From Phaeodactylibacter xiamenensis (lineage in GTDB: Bacteria > Bacteroidota > Bacteroidia > Chitinophagales > Saprospiraceae), in assembly GCF_000759025.1 (NCBI RefSeq), contig NZ_JPOS01000019.1, positions 1 to 64,000 of the forward strand: a stretch of DNA of 64,000 nucleotides, written 5' to 3'. Below the pieces are notes generated by a model. That model was not told the DNA's origin. It did not search any database and saw nothing but the letters and a program-made list of their open reading frames with translations. Position 1 is the first letter of the stretch. Each line of letters starts with the position of its first letter. A program made the translations under genes and the position numbers. Of the stretch, positions 34,669-43,442 are shown one piece after another.

Positions 34669-37459
34669 GGGCTTTATGTCTTTTCGATCTGATTAAACCG
34701 CCCAAAATTACGAATAGCACCAATAGAAACAGGCATATCCACCATATAAAATATCCTGAAGAAAGCTGAAGTGGTGCCATATCTCCCTGAGCGACATAGC
34801 CAGCCCAGAAAAAAGGGTGGGCCCCTCTGCCTGTTGCCTCATGCAGGTAATCCAGTTTAGCGTTGCGCAGGGCTGCATCCTTGGTTTTTCCGGAGTGGAG
34901 ATGTTTGTAGAAACTATTCATCAGGGTAGCGGAGGCCTGATCGCTCACGCGCCAAAGGGTGGTGATAAGGCTCCTGGCACCGGCCTTTGAGAAAGCCTGA
35001 GAAAGGCTAATCACTCCTTCGCCCTTTGATAGCTCTCCCAGCCCGGTCTCACAGGCACTCAGGACGACCATGTCAGCGGAAAGGTTCATAAGGTAGAGCT
35101 CACTGGCATACAGGCGGTTGCTCGTAGTGGTATCATCAGATACTTCTGTGAAACAGAGGTAAGAGTAATCGCCCTTTTTGTCATTGGCTTTGGCGTGCGT
35201 AGCTAAATGAAGGGCCTTATAATAGCTTGCATTCTCCAGAAAAGCCTCTCTGGTCGCAGCTTCTCCTTCAAATTTTCGGACTAAAAAAAAATCGGATATT
35301 TGGCGGACTTCATCTTGGTTGGCCAGTAAAGGGCCAAATTCGCCTCTCCGGTTCGCCACGGTTTCAGGGATAGCCGGGCTGTCCCTGAAGGAAGGCGCAA
35401 ACCCCAGAACGGCTGCCCGTTTGTGCCGTTTGCCCTGCGGCTTTTTGGTAAAGTCATACGGAGAGTACGCATAACTGATCTGATGGTCCTGGATAAGGTA
35501 GGGGTAATCCTGAAAAGGGGTTTCCGGTACAGGCTTCTCCCGCAGTAGGACATCAAATGGGATATAAGCCACACAATTGTCCGGAACAATCAATAACCGT
35601 TGCGGAAGCAGGCTGTCTACAGGCTGCAACAGCTTTTTATACAGCCAGTGCGCGCTGCTTGTATATTGCTCCACCAAATCATCAGAAGGGTGCAGAGCCC
35701 ATTCGTACAAGGCATCCCGCATCTTGCTAACCTGCCCGGAAAGCCCCTCGGGGATTTTCGTGTTGTAGAGCACGATATCCTCTCCGTCCAGTAAAAACAA
35801 AAAGACATACTGGTAGCCAATGAAGTACTGTACCATCGCCCGGTTGTCCTCCCTGAGCTGCTTTTGCACAAGTTTAGGCTCAGGTGGTTCTGGTATGTCC
35901 CACATTTGCTGCATGGTTGGAAAGGCCTGCTCCAGGCTATCCAAAAACCTCAGGTATTCGTTTTTGGCCTGTAGGGAGGAGTCTGCAAGGGCGGAGGAAG
36001 CATTTCCGGCCTCCTGTTGTTCATAAAGCCGGTTCTCCAGGGAGACATAGCGCTTCCGCAAATCATACCGACGTTGCAGAAGGCGCGCCGGGAAGATTTG
36101 TTCGGTGGCAGCGTTCTGAGCTGCCTCCCGCACATGTATAGCTTTGCCGCGCCCGGCTACCCTGAAGGCATCCTCAAGGTATTCAGCGTCCTGGGTCTCT
36201 TCATACAATTTGTAGCGCACATAAATAGCCTCTTCATACATGTAGTAAAACCGGTCGATAAAGTACCGGGCTGAGGTCGGGCTGAGGTTTTTGCTCATGT
36301 ATTCAAGCAGATCAAGATACTGCTCCTGATAGTCATAGGAGGCGCGAAGGTTGTCAAGGGTGCCGCCATCGGCATAGTGGTATTGCTCGTTTTGGGCTAG
36401 GAAGTAGAAAGTTGATATTAGTCTGTCAGCTTGCTTGACGTTGTCATATGGGAAAGGACCATTGGAATAGAATTTCAATGCCCTCAAAATTTTATCTAGA
36501 TATAGCTTTGACTTTTCATATTGACCTAGCCAAGAATATGATGTGGCAATATTTGTCAAAATATAGGTAGAGTCGCCAGGGAAAGGATGCTGTTCAATAA
36601 TCTGCAGGGCTTCCTCGTATGAGTTAATAGCCTCTTTTAGCTGACCGTCATAATAATAAATATTGCCAAGACGGATTTTAACAGTCGCTTTATCAGATAA
36701 TGGATATCTGTTCGGGTTTTTTCGAATTATCTCTTGAAGACCTTGAACCAATTTGATTGCGGACTTTCGTTCTCCTATTCTTTCATAATATTTAGCTTTT
36801 TCAAGAGTATAGCTTAGATAGCATTCCTTATGTGGGGCGTTGCAGTACTCTCCAGCCTTATCTATGTTTTTCTTGGCATCTTCAATTTTACGCCGTGCAA
36901 AGTTTATTTTTGATAGTAAGCAGAATGCTTTGCCCATTTGGGATTCATAATCATCAAGCTTGGAATTGCTTAATAAGTGAAGAGAAAGGTTTGTATAGTA
37001 TAAACTTTTGTCAATATTCGAATTTTTAAGGTATAAGTTTGCTAAGTTAATTATTACCTGGATCTGATCCTCTTTTGAGTAGTCATTTGGGTACTTTTGA
37101 GAAAGTGAAATAAATAGCTCGCCTGTTTGGATAGCCTTAGCTTGGGTTTTAAAATCAGTGAGGCTTGTATTGACCCATCTTAAAGTATAAGAAAGTTTTG
37201 TCGGGTGATTTTTGGATAAATCATCTAGTTGAGGCAGGAAAAACTTTTCGATATGATCTAGTAGCGCTAAAGGGTTATTGCCTTCTTCGTAACATCTTTT
37301 TATGTCTAAGCCATAGTCGTATATTTTATCTTTAGCAAGTTTCGTGTGAATCGGATAGATTGATGCTAATTGATTTACTTCGTTTTGAGCAAATAGCTCT
37401 AGTGTGGATAGAAATGCCGCTAGAGCAATTACAAATGACTTCTTGCCTTTAACTCTCAT
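34655..37459 (-). CDS. TPR-CHAT domain protein (caspase-like protease), membrane anchored
   Basis: A 934-residue exported protein. A signal peptide (MRVKGKKSFVIALAAFLSTLELFAQ) leads into TPR-like helical repeats up to about residue 450, a linker, and a C-terminal CHAT domain (~600-890) with the catalytic His in LHLATHAK (about 750) and Cys in SACETGLG (about 802), followed by GEGVISLSQAFSKAGARSLITTLWRVSD. A transmembrane helix (YFIWWICLFLLVLFVILGG) and a basic tail end the protein, so the protease would face the periplasm. The 5' third is AT-rich, the rest is not. It overlaps the CYTH gene downstream. Substrates are unknown. Confidence 0.88.
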   Translation of the reverse strand: MRVKGKKSFVIALAAFLSTLELFAQNEVNQLASIYPIHTKLAKDKIYDYGLDIKRCYEEGNNPLALLDHIEKFFLPQLDDLSKNHPTKLSYTLRWVNTSLTDFKTQAKAIQTGELFISLSQKYPNDYSKEDQIQVIINLANLYLKNSNIDKSLYYTNLSLHLLSNSKLDDYESQMGKAFCLLSKINFARRKIEDAKKNIDKAGEYCNAPHKECYLSYTLEKAKYYERIGERKSAIKLVQGLQEIIRKNPNRYPLSDKATVKIRLGNIYYYDGQLKEAINSYEEALQIIEQHPFPGDSTYILTNIATSYSWLGQYEKSKLYLDKILRALKFYSNGPFPYDNVKQADRLISTFYFLAQNEQYHYADGGTLDNLRASYDYQEQYLDLLEYMSKNLSPTSARYFIDRFYYMYEEAIYVRYKLYEETQDAEYLEDAFRVAGRGKAIHVREAAQNAATEQIFPARLLQRRYDLRKRYVSLENRLYEQQEAGNASSALADSSLQAKNEYLRFLDSLEQAFPTMQQMWDIPEPPEPKLVQKQLREDNRAMVQYFIGYQYVFLFLLDGEDIVLYNTKIPEGLSGQVSKMRDALYEWALHPSDDLVEQYTSSAHWLYKKLLQPVDSLLPQRLLIVPDNCVAYIPFDVLLREKPVPETPFQDYPYLIQDHQISYAYSPYDFTKKPQGKRHKRAAVLGFAPSFRDSPAIPETVANRRGEFGPLLANQDEVRQISDFFLVRKFEGEAATREAFLENASYYKALHLATHAKANDKKGDYSYLCFTEVSDDTTTSNRLYASELYLMNLSADMVVLSACETGLGELSKGEGVISLSQAFSKAGARSLITTLWRVSDQASATLMNSFYKHLHSGKTKDAALRNAKLDYLHEATGRGAHPFFWAGYVAQGDMAPLQLSSGYFIWWICLFLLVLFVILGGLIRSKRHKAHAKN

Positions 37460-37546
37460 ATTACCAGAGATTTAGAAGTTTTCGCATTTTGTATTAACGT
37501 TCAATTGACTGTGAAACGCAAACAATTGAAAATACAAATTTTTGCA

Positions 37547-37586
37547 ATAAAAAAAAGACCCACAACCCAAAGGGTTGCAGGTCTTT
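37547..37586 (-). terminator. Intrinsic terminator of rpsA
   Basis: On the minus strand AAAGACC.tg.CAACCC-ttt-GGGTTG.tg.GGTCTTT forms a long stem with one internal mismatch pair and runs into eight or more U. It lies about 30 bp after the rpsA stop codon. Confidence 0.85.
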
Positions 37587-37617
37587 ATCTGCTTCAGCGT
37601 TAAATGACGCGCTTTAC

Positions 37618-39705
37618 CTACTTGTCATCGTCGCTATTATTGTCAGTATCGTTGTCCTCAAGCTGATCTTTCAGCTGGCTGAACACGTCGAGGTCACCCA
37701 GTGTGGATTTCTCAACAGTAGACTGCTGCTTCTTGACCGCCTGCCGGGTCTGCTTGCGCTCTTCCTGCTTTTCTTTGCGCACCTCATCCTTCGCTTCGCG
37801 GCGGATGTCATCAAGGTAGCGCATGTGAGAAACGAGGATACGCTTGTCATCACGGTTGAACTCGATTACTTTTACCGTCAGGGTTTCGTCTACCTCTGCA
37901 AGCTGACCGTCTTCTTTACGGATGTGCTTGATCGGCGCGAAAGCTTCCAGTCCGTATGGCATCTGAACAATAGCGCCCCGGTCGTCGCGGCGAACAATCG
38001 TTCCCTCGTGGTAAGAGCCTACCGGGAATACATTTTCGAAAGTATCCCATGGGTTCTCTTCCAGCTGTTTGTGGCCGAGTGAGAGTTTACGGTTGTCCTT
38101 GTCGATTTCGAGGATCATGATGTCGATGTTCTCGCCCACTTTCGTAAACTCAGATGGGTGAGAGAATCGCTTGGTCCAGGACAGATCAGAAATATGGATC
38201 ATACCACCGATGCCCTCTTCAAGCTCAACGAATACGCCATAAGGGGTGAGATTTTTCACTTCACCAGTGTGGCGGCTGCCCTCGGGGAAATTGTTTTCAA
38301 TCTCGCTCCATGGATCCTTAGACAATTGCTTGATAGAAAGAGACATCTTGCGGTCATCCCGGTCAATGGTTACAATCTTTGCATCGTACTCCTGATTGAG
38401 CTTGAAGTACTCCCGTGCGTTGATTGGCTGATTGCTCCAGCTCACCTCAGATACGTGGATCAGTCCCTCTACACCGGGCTGAATCTCAAGGAATGCACCG
38501 TAGTCTTCGATATTGACGATCTTACCTTTGACAACAGAATTTTCATCGATTTCTGCTGATAGGACCTCCCACGGATGCGGCTGCAACTGCTTCAGACCCA
38601 GAGAAATCCGTTTCTTGTTCTCGTCAAAGTCGAGCACCACCACGTTGATTTTCTGGTTGAGCGACAGCACCTCACTTGGGTGGCTGATACGGCCCCAGGA
38701 AATATCAGTGATGTACAGCAGACCGTCTACGCCACCCAGGTCGAGGAACGCACCGAAGTCTGTGATGTTCTTCACGAGGCCTTCGAGTACCTGACCTTTT
38801 TCGAGGCTGGCAATGATGGCTTCACGCTGCTCTGCGAGATCGCTCTCGATGAGTGCTTTGTGAGAAACCACAGCATTTTTGATCTGCTCGTTGATCTTGA
38901 CCACTTTGAATTCCATGGTCTTGCCAACGTATGAATCGTAATCGATGATTGGCTTGATGTCAATTTGAGAACCAGGAAGGAAGGTTTCCAGCCCACTGCA
39001 GTCTACAATGAGACCACCTTTAGTTTTGCTGATAACAGTGCCTTTGATGACAGTACCATTCTCGTAGGAATCGACGATATTTTCCCAGGCGCGCAGCAGT
39101 TTTGCTTTGCGGCGGGAAAGGACCAGCTGTCCGCGGGCGTCCTCCTGCTGTTCTACGTACACGTCGATTTGGTCGCCAGGGGCGAGATCTGGCGTATCGC
39201 GGAACTCAGAGGTAGGAACGAGACCATCCGACTTGAAGCCGATGTCCAGTACCACATCACCATCGCTGATAGCGGTTATCTTACCTTTAACGATTTCGTT
39301 TTCCAGTACGGAGGTCAGCGTTTCCTCATACTGGCTCGTCAGCTCTTTGCGCTCCGCCTCAGTATAAGCAAGACCGGAACGGCGGTCAGCAGACCAGTCG
39401 AAGTCGTCATGTGCAGTTTCTGCAATAACGGGCTCTTCCTCATCTTCTTCTTCCTCCTCCTCATCTTCGTCTTCGTCTTCGTCTTCGTCGCTCTCGTCCT
39501 CCGCTTCATCATCATCAGCTTCGGCTACAGGAACAACTTCATCTTCTGTAGCTTCTTCTGTTTCGGCTGACTCTTCTTCAGCAGCAGGGGCTGTTTCTTC
39601 CTGCTTTTCTTCTTCTTTTTTTGCAGCGGGAGTGGTCTCCTCAGGCTGCTCAGCGGGCGTTTGTTCTTGCCCTTCTTCTTTTTCGAGATCTTTGTCGTCT
39701 AGCAT
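37618..39705 (-). CDS. rpsA: 30S ribosomal protein S1 with acidic N-terminal extension
   Basis: This 695-residue protein binds mRNA to the 30S subunit. Six S1 motifs can be read: GKITAISDGDVVLDIGFKSDG, GTVISKTKGGLIVDCSG, GLVKNITDFGAFLDLGGVDGL, GKIVNIEDYGAFLEIQPGVEG, GEVKNLTPYGVFVELEEGIGG and GTIVRRDDRGAIVQMPYG. The first ~110 residues are a very acidic, low-complexity tail (long Glu/Asp runs) absent from E. coli S1 (557 residues). The gene is monocistronic, with a candidate promoter upstream and a strong terminator downstream. Confidence 0.95.
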   Translation of the reverse strand: MLDDKDLEKEEGQEQTPAEQPEETTPAAKKEEEKQEETAPAAEEESAETEEATEDEVVPVAEADDDEAEDESDEDEDEDEDEEEEEEDEEEPVIAETAHDDFDWSADRRSGLAYTEAERKELTSQYEETLTSVLENEIVKGKITAISDGDVVLDIGFKSDGLVPTSEFRDTPDLAPGDQIDVYVEQQEDARGQLVLSRRKAKLLRAWENIVDSYENGTVIKGTVISKTKGGLIVDCSGLETFLPGSQIDIKPIIDYDSYVGKTMEFKVVKINEQIKNAVVSHKALIESDLAEQREAIIASLEKGQVLEGLVKNITDFGAFLDLGGVDGLLYITDISWGRISHPSEVLSLNQKINVVVLDFDENKKRISLGLKQLQPHPWEVLSAEIDENSVVKGKIVNIEDYGAFLEIQPGVEGLIHVSEVSWSNQPINAREYFKLNQEYDAKIVTIDRDDRKMSLSIKQLSKDPWSEIENNFPEGSRHTGEVKNLTPYGVFVELEEGIGGMIHISDLSWTKRFSHPSEFTKVGENIDIMILEIDKDNRKLSLGHKQLEENPWDTFENVFPVGSYHEGTIVRRDDRGAIVQMPYGLEAFAPIKHIRKEDGQLAEVDETLTVKVIEFNRDDKRILVSHMRYLDDIRREAKDEVRKEKQEERKQTRQAVKKQQSTVEKSTLGDLDVFSQLKDQLEDNDTDNNSDDDK

Positions 39706-39790
39706 TGAAAGAATGCTTTTTAGTTAAAAAATAGGATGAATAATGGGGCGGTTAAGTCTTTTAAAGTTTCACCATCCCCATAAAGCGGGG

Positions 39791-39857
39791 CAAAGGTACT
39801 GTAATTTATCAGGAAATGAAAATAAAAAGCCTTGTAAGTTAAGAACTTATGCAAGGT
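39791..39857 (-). promoter_or_regulatory. Candidate rpsA promoter and upstream hairpin
   Basis: Plus CAAAGGTA (39791-39798) reads TACCTTTG on the minus strand, matching TAnnTTTG, 86 bp before the rpsA start; no TTG at -33. Further upstream, CCTTG-TAAGTT-aag-AACTTA-tg-CAAGG (39830-39856) is an inverted repeat that could be an operator or a hairpin. The rest of the gap to 40117 shows nothing else I can support. Confidence 0.4.
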
Positions 39858-40117
39858 AGTTTGGGAAGGGAACAAACGCAGGCTTTATTTGTCCTGAAAG
39901 GGAGTTGCCCATCATAAATGAGCCATTGTCTGAAAAGTGCGTACAAATTGCTTATTTTAGGCACTCCTGAAGTACAGCAACTAGTGCGACTAGACCGAAT
40001 TATTTGATAGTACTTTCATGCTCAAGCCTTATGTAGTGCCTGGTCTTTAACTGTCAAATATTTACGGCTCAATCCACTAGCATAACCAAAACGTAAAAAA
40101 CCAGAGTACAAAAGATT

Positions 40118-41788
40118 ATGAGTGACCAAAGGCCGTGGCTGAAGAATTACCCCAGCGGTGTTCCTGCCAATATCAATCCTGATGAATATTCCACATTGGT
40201 GGATATGTTTGAAGATACCTTTAAGAAGTTTAGTCGCCGGGTAGCGTTTTCCTGCATGGGCAAAGAATTGTCTTTCGCAGATATTGACAAACACTCCAAA
40301 GCATTTGGCGCCTATCTGCATTCCCGGGGTTTGGAACCGGGGGATAAAATCGCCCTCATGATGCCCAATCTTCTGCAGTACCCTATCGCGCTTTTTGGTG
40401 CACTTCGGGCGGGGCTGATCGTTGTCAATACCAATCCGCTTTATACTCCCAGAGAAATGCGGCATCAGTTTACGGATTCGGGAGCGAAGGCGATTGTAAT
40501 TGCCGAAAACTTTGCCTCTAACCTGGAGAAAATCATCGGCGATACCAACATCACTACGGTTATCACTACGAGCATTGGAGAGATGCTGGGCTTCCCTAAA
40601 AAGCACATCGTCAATTTCGTAGTCCGTAACATCAAAAAAATGGTGCCGGCCTTCCATATTCCGAACACCGTTAGTTTTTCGGATGCGCTAAAGCAAGGCA
40701 AACGGTTTACCCTCAAAGCACATAATGGTAATGCCGATGATGTGATCCTGCTGCAGTATACCGGGGGAACGACTGGCGTGGCTAAGGGGGCAATGCTGAC
40801 CAACCGCAACCTCATTGCCAACATGCAGCAGATTCGTGCCTGGATGATGCCATTCCTGAAAGAGGGAGAGGAGGTGGCGCTCAATCCGCTGCCGATGTAC
40901 CACATCTTTGCCTTTTCGGTTAATTGCCTGGCTCTAATGAGTATTGGTACCACTAATGTGCTCGTGACAAACGCCAGAGACCTTCCTTCTGTCATCAAAG
41001 CCATGAAGGACTATCCTGTCACGCTCGTTACAGGGGTAAATACGCTCTTTAATGCGCTGATCAACCATAAAGATTTTAGCTCCGTAGATTTCAGCAGCCT
41101 CAAGGTTACCGTTGGTGGTGGAATGGCGGTGCAGCGCTCCGTGGCAGAGGCCTGGCAAAAGGTGACCGGCTGCCAGCTCTCCGAGGGCTATGGCATGACC
41201 GAATCCTCACCGGTAGTAAGTGTGAACCCACTCGATAACACCGGTCGGATCGGGACCATTGGCTTGCCAGTGTCTTCTACTGATGTCCGCATCGTGGATC
41301 AGCAGGGCAATGTGCTGGGCTATAATCAGCCTGGTGAGTTGCAGGTTAAGGGGCCACAGGTCATGAAAGGCTACTACAACCGGCCAGATGAAACCAATAA
41401 AACACTTGTGGACGGATGGCTGTGCACCGGGGACATCGCAATGCTCGATGAGGATGGATTCATGCAGATCGTAGACCGCCAAAAGGATATGATCCTGGTA
41501 TCAGGCTTCAATGTATATCCGAATGAAGTGGAAGAAGTGGTGGCTTCTCACCCTAAAGTTCTGGAATGTGCCGCAGTGGGCGTGCCGGATGAGAAATCTG
41601 GCGAAGTGGTCAAGGTTTTTGTCGTCCGTAAAGACAATAGCCTTAAGGAAAAAGAACTGATCGAATACTGCCGGGGTGAGCTGACAGGTTATAAAGTACC
41701 TAAACAGGTGGTGTTCCGCAAAGAGTTGCCGAAAACCAACGTAGGCAAAATCCTGAGGCGCGAACTGAGGGACGAAGCAAAGAAATAA
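40118..41788 (+). CDS. fadD: Long-chain fatty acid-CoA ligase
   Basis: This 556-residue adenylate-forming enzyme activates fatty acids to acyl-CoA with ATP. Motifs: YTGGTTGVAKGAMLTNRN (P-loop-like A3, around residue 213), EGYGMTESSP (A5), WLCTGDIAMLDEDGFMQIVDRQKDM (A7-A8), and the C-terminal catalytic Lys region PKTNVGKILRREL. Length and N-terminus (RPWLKNYPSGVPANI) match FadD. Together with the acyl-CoA dehydrogenase at 10038 it supports beta-oxidation. A terminator follows. Confidence 0.94.
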   Translation: MSDQRPWLKNYPSGVPANINPDEYSTLVDMFEDTFKKFSRRVAFSCMGKELSFADIDKHSKAFGAYLHSRGLEPGDKIALMMPNLLQYPIALFGALRAGLIVVNTNPLYTPREMRHQFTDSGAKAIVIAENFASNLEKIIGDTNITTVITTSIGEMLGFPKKHIVNFVVRNIKKMVPAFHIPNTVSFSDALKQGKRFTLKAHNGNADDVILLQYTGGTTGVAKGAMLTNRNLIANMQQIRAWMMPFLKEGEEVALNPLPMYHIFAFSVNCLALMSIGTTNVLVTNARDLPSVIKAMKDYPVTLVTGVNTLFNALINHKDFSSVDFSSLKVTVGGGMAVQRSVAEAWQKVTGCQLSEGYGMTESSPVVSVNPLDNTGRIGTIGLPVSSTDVRIVDQQGNVLGYNQPGELQVKGPQVMKGYYNRPDETNKTLVDGWLCTGDIAMLDEDGFMQIVDRQKDMILVSGFNVYPNEVEEVVASHPKVLECAAVGVPDEKSGEVVKVFVVRKDNSLKEKELIEYCRGELTGYKVPKQVVFRKELPKTNVGKILRRELRDEAKK

Positions 41789-41799
41789 TAAAAACGCAG

Positions 41800-41838
41800 A
41801 CAGCCCGGTCCGCTTCACGGCAAGGCCGGGCTGTTTTT
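41800..41838 (+). terminator. Intrinsic terminator of fadD
   Basis: CAGCCCGG (41801-41808) pairs with CCGGGCTG (41826-41833), followed by TTTTT. It lies just after the fadD stop and before the RidA gene. Confidence 0.8.
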
Positions 41839-41853
41839 CCAAATACACAAAGC

Positions 41854-42276
41854 ATGGCTTCCGAAAAATTTGATGCAGGCAGTGCGCCCAAGCCGGTAGG
41901 GCTCTATCCGCACGCACGGCGGGCTGGTAATCTGCTGTTTCTGTCAGGGATAGGCCCCAGGGACCCGAAGACAGATGGTGTGCCGGGGTTGGAGCGCTCC
42001 ACAAGCGGTAACTATACCCGGTTTGATTTTGAAGCGCAGTGCCATTCTGTATTTCAGAATGTCCGGCGGGTGTTGGAAGACAGCGGCGCTAAGTGGGAAG
42101 ACCTCGTGGATGTAACGGTTTTTCTCACGGACATGAAGCGGGATTTTCACACCTACAACCGGGTATACGCCGAGTACTTCAAAGACCATCAGCCCTGCCG
42201 TACTACAGTGGGCATAGACAGCCTGCCAACGCCTATTGCTATCGAACTGAAATGCATTGCGGTGGTGGATGGCTAA
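41854..42276 (+). CDS. RidA family protein, 2-aminomuconate deaminase-like
   Basis: A 140-residue YjgF/YER057c/UK114 protein. The RidA core is clear: GNLLFLSGIGPRDP, FEAQCHSVFQNVRRVLEDSGAKWEDLVDVTVFLTDMKRDF, YAEYFKDHQPCRTTVGIDSLP (with the conserved Arg) and IAIELKCIAV. The N-terminal phrase GLYPHARRAGNLLFLSG resembles 2-aminomuconate deaminases of the kynurenine/aminophenol routes more than generic enamine deaminases; this is from memory and not tested. Its stop overlaps the 3' end of ddl by 4 bp, in convergent orientation. Confidence 0.8.
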   Translation: MASEKFDAGSAPKPVGLYPHARRAGNLLFLSGIGPRDPKTDGVPGLERSTSGNYTRFDFEAQCHSVFQNVRRVLEDSGAKWEDLVDVTVFLTDMKRDFHTYNRVYAEYFKDHQPCRTTVGIDSLPTPIAIELKCIAVVDG

Positions 42277-43343
42277 GGCCGGAAGTCTGTTTTCAGGGCT
42301 TTACGCCTTTGATACCGTTGCTGGGCAAACGCCAGCAATCGCTCTATCAGATCTGAGTAGCTAAGCCCCGCCGCTTCCCACAGCTGAGGGTACATGCTGA
42401 TATCCGTAAACCCAGGCAGCGTGTTGACTTCATTGACGTAAATGTCCCCTTCGGGCGTCAGGAACATATCTACGCGCGCCATCACTTCACATTCCAAGGC
42501 CTTAAAAGCGCTCAATGCAATGGCTTGAAGGCGCGGCAGCTCTTCCGGTCTGACTTCCGTGGGGATCAGCAGTTTTGCCGTGTCGGGATCTTCATATTTG
42601 GCATCAAAGGAATATTCTTCGGGAGTGACGATTTCGCCAACCTCGGTAGCTTCAGGGGTTTCGTTGCCAAGAACTGCGCATTCGACCTCCCTGCCCTTAA
42701 TCATTTCTTCAATCAGGACTTTTTGGTCGTAAAGTAACGCATCTGCCACCGCGGCATTAAACTGCTCCGCCCGGCTCACTTTGTGCACGCCTACGGAAGA
42801 CCCCATATTGGCGGGCTTAACAAAAACCGGGCTGCCCAGCTTGTTGGTGACTTGTTCGTAGGTCCACTGCCGGGCATACCCTTTGCGGATGACAATATCC
42901 TGTGCCACTTTAATACCTGCCTGCCGGAGTAGCCGTTTCGCCACATCTTTGTCCATCGATACAGCAGAGCCGAGTACGTCCGGTCCTACAAACGGGAGGT
43001 CGATGGTGCGGAGCAAGCCCTGTAGTACCCCATCTTCACCTGTAGGCCCGTGCACGATCATAAAAGCAGCATCAGGCTGAGGCAAAAGGGTCTGATGCGT
43101 ATCCAAACGCAGGAACTGCCCGGTGCTTTTACCTGGGATAATGGCCAGCTCAGGCCCGGTTTCTCCAACAAAGCGCCCCAGGCTGCCTTCTTCCTGCAGC
43201 CGCCACCGCCCTGCTCTGTCAATCCCAATAAGCACAACTTGAAAACGGTCCCGGCGGATTGCAGCCAATATATTTTTTGCGGAACGGACAGATATTTCGT
43301 GTTCCGGGGATTGCCCCCCGCAGATAACAGCTATGGTCTTCAC
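42273..43343 (-). CDS. ddl: D-alanine--D-alanine ligase
   Basis: This 356-residue ATP-grasp enzyme joins two D-alanines for peptidoglycan precursors. Signatures: CGGQSPEHEISVRSAKNI near the start, HGPTGEDGVLQGLL, LPFVGPDVLGSAVSMDKDVAK, KPANMGSSVGVHKV (ATP-grasp), GREVECAVLG, and YVNEVNTLPGFTDISMYPQLW (metal-binding NEVNTxPG). Insert length suggests the ~350-residue subgroup. It is a monocistronic minus-strand gene divergent from the DUF4838 gene. Confidence 0.95.
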   Translation of the reverse strand: MKTIAVICGGQSPEHEISVRSAKNILAAIRRDRFQVVLIGIDRAGRWRLQEEGSLGRFVGETGPELAIIPGKSTGQFLRLDTHQTLLPQPDAAFMIVHGPTGEDGVLQGLLRTIDLPFVGPDVLGSAVSMDKDVAKRLLRQAGIKVAQDIVIRKGYARQWTYEQVTNKLGSPVFVKPANMGSSVGVHKVSRAEQFNAAVADALLYDQKVLIEEMIKGREVECAVLGNETPEATEVGEIVTPEEYSFDAKYEDPDTAKLLIPTEVRPEELPRLQAIALSAFKALECEVMARVDMFLTPEGDIYVNEVNTLPGFTDISMYPQLWEAAGLSYSDLIERLLAFAQQRYQRRKALKTDFRP

Positions 43344-43442
43344 AGGTTGATTGATTTTAGGGTGGCAAGATAGGATAAGCCTGCTTTTGAGCGAAAAATT
43401 GTAAGTTTATTCTTTGATCAAGTAAAGGTTTAAATGGCTGTT

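Noticed and set aside
39200-39570. CRISPR-like or microsatellite repeat in the GAA/CTTC-rich stretch
   Set aside because: It is simply the Glu/Asp codon runs of the S1 acidic tail on the minus strand.
41854-42276. RidA gene as part of a fadD operon
   Set aside because: A strong intrinsic terminator lies between fadD and the RidA gene.
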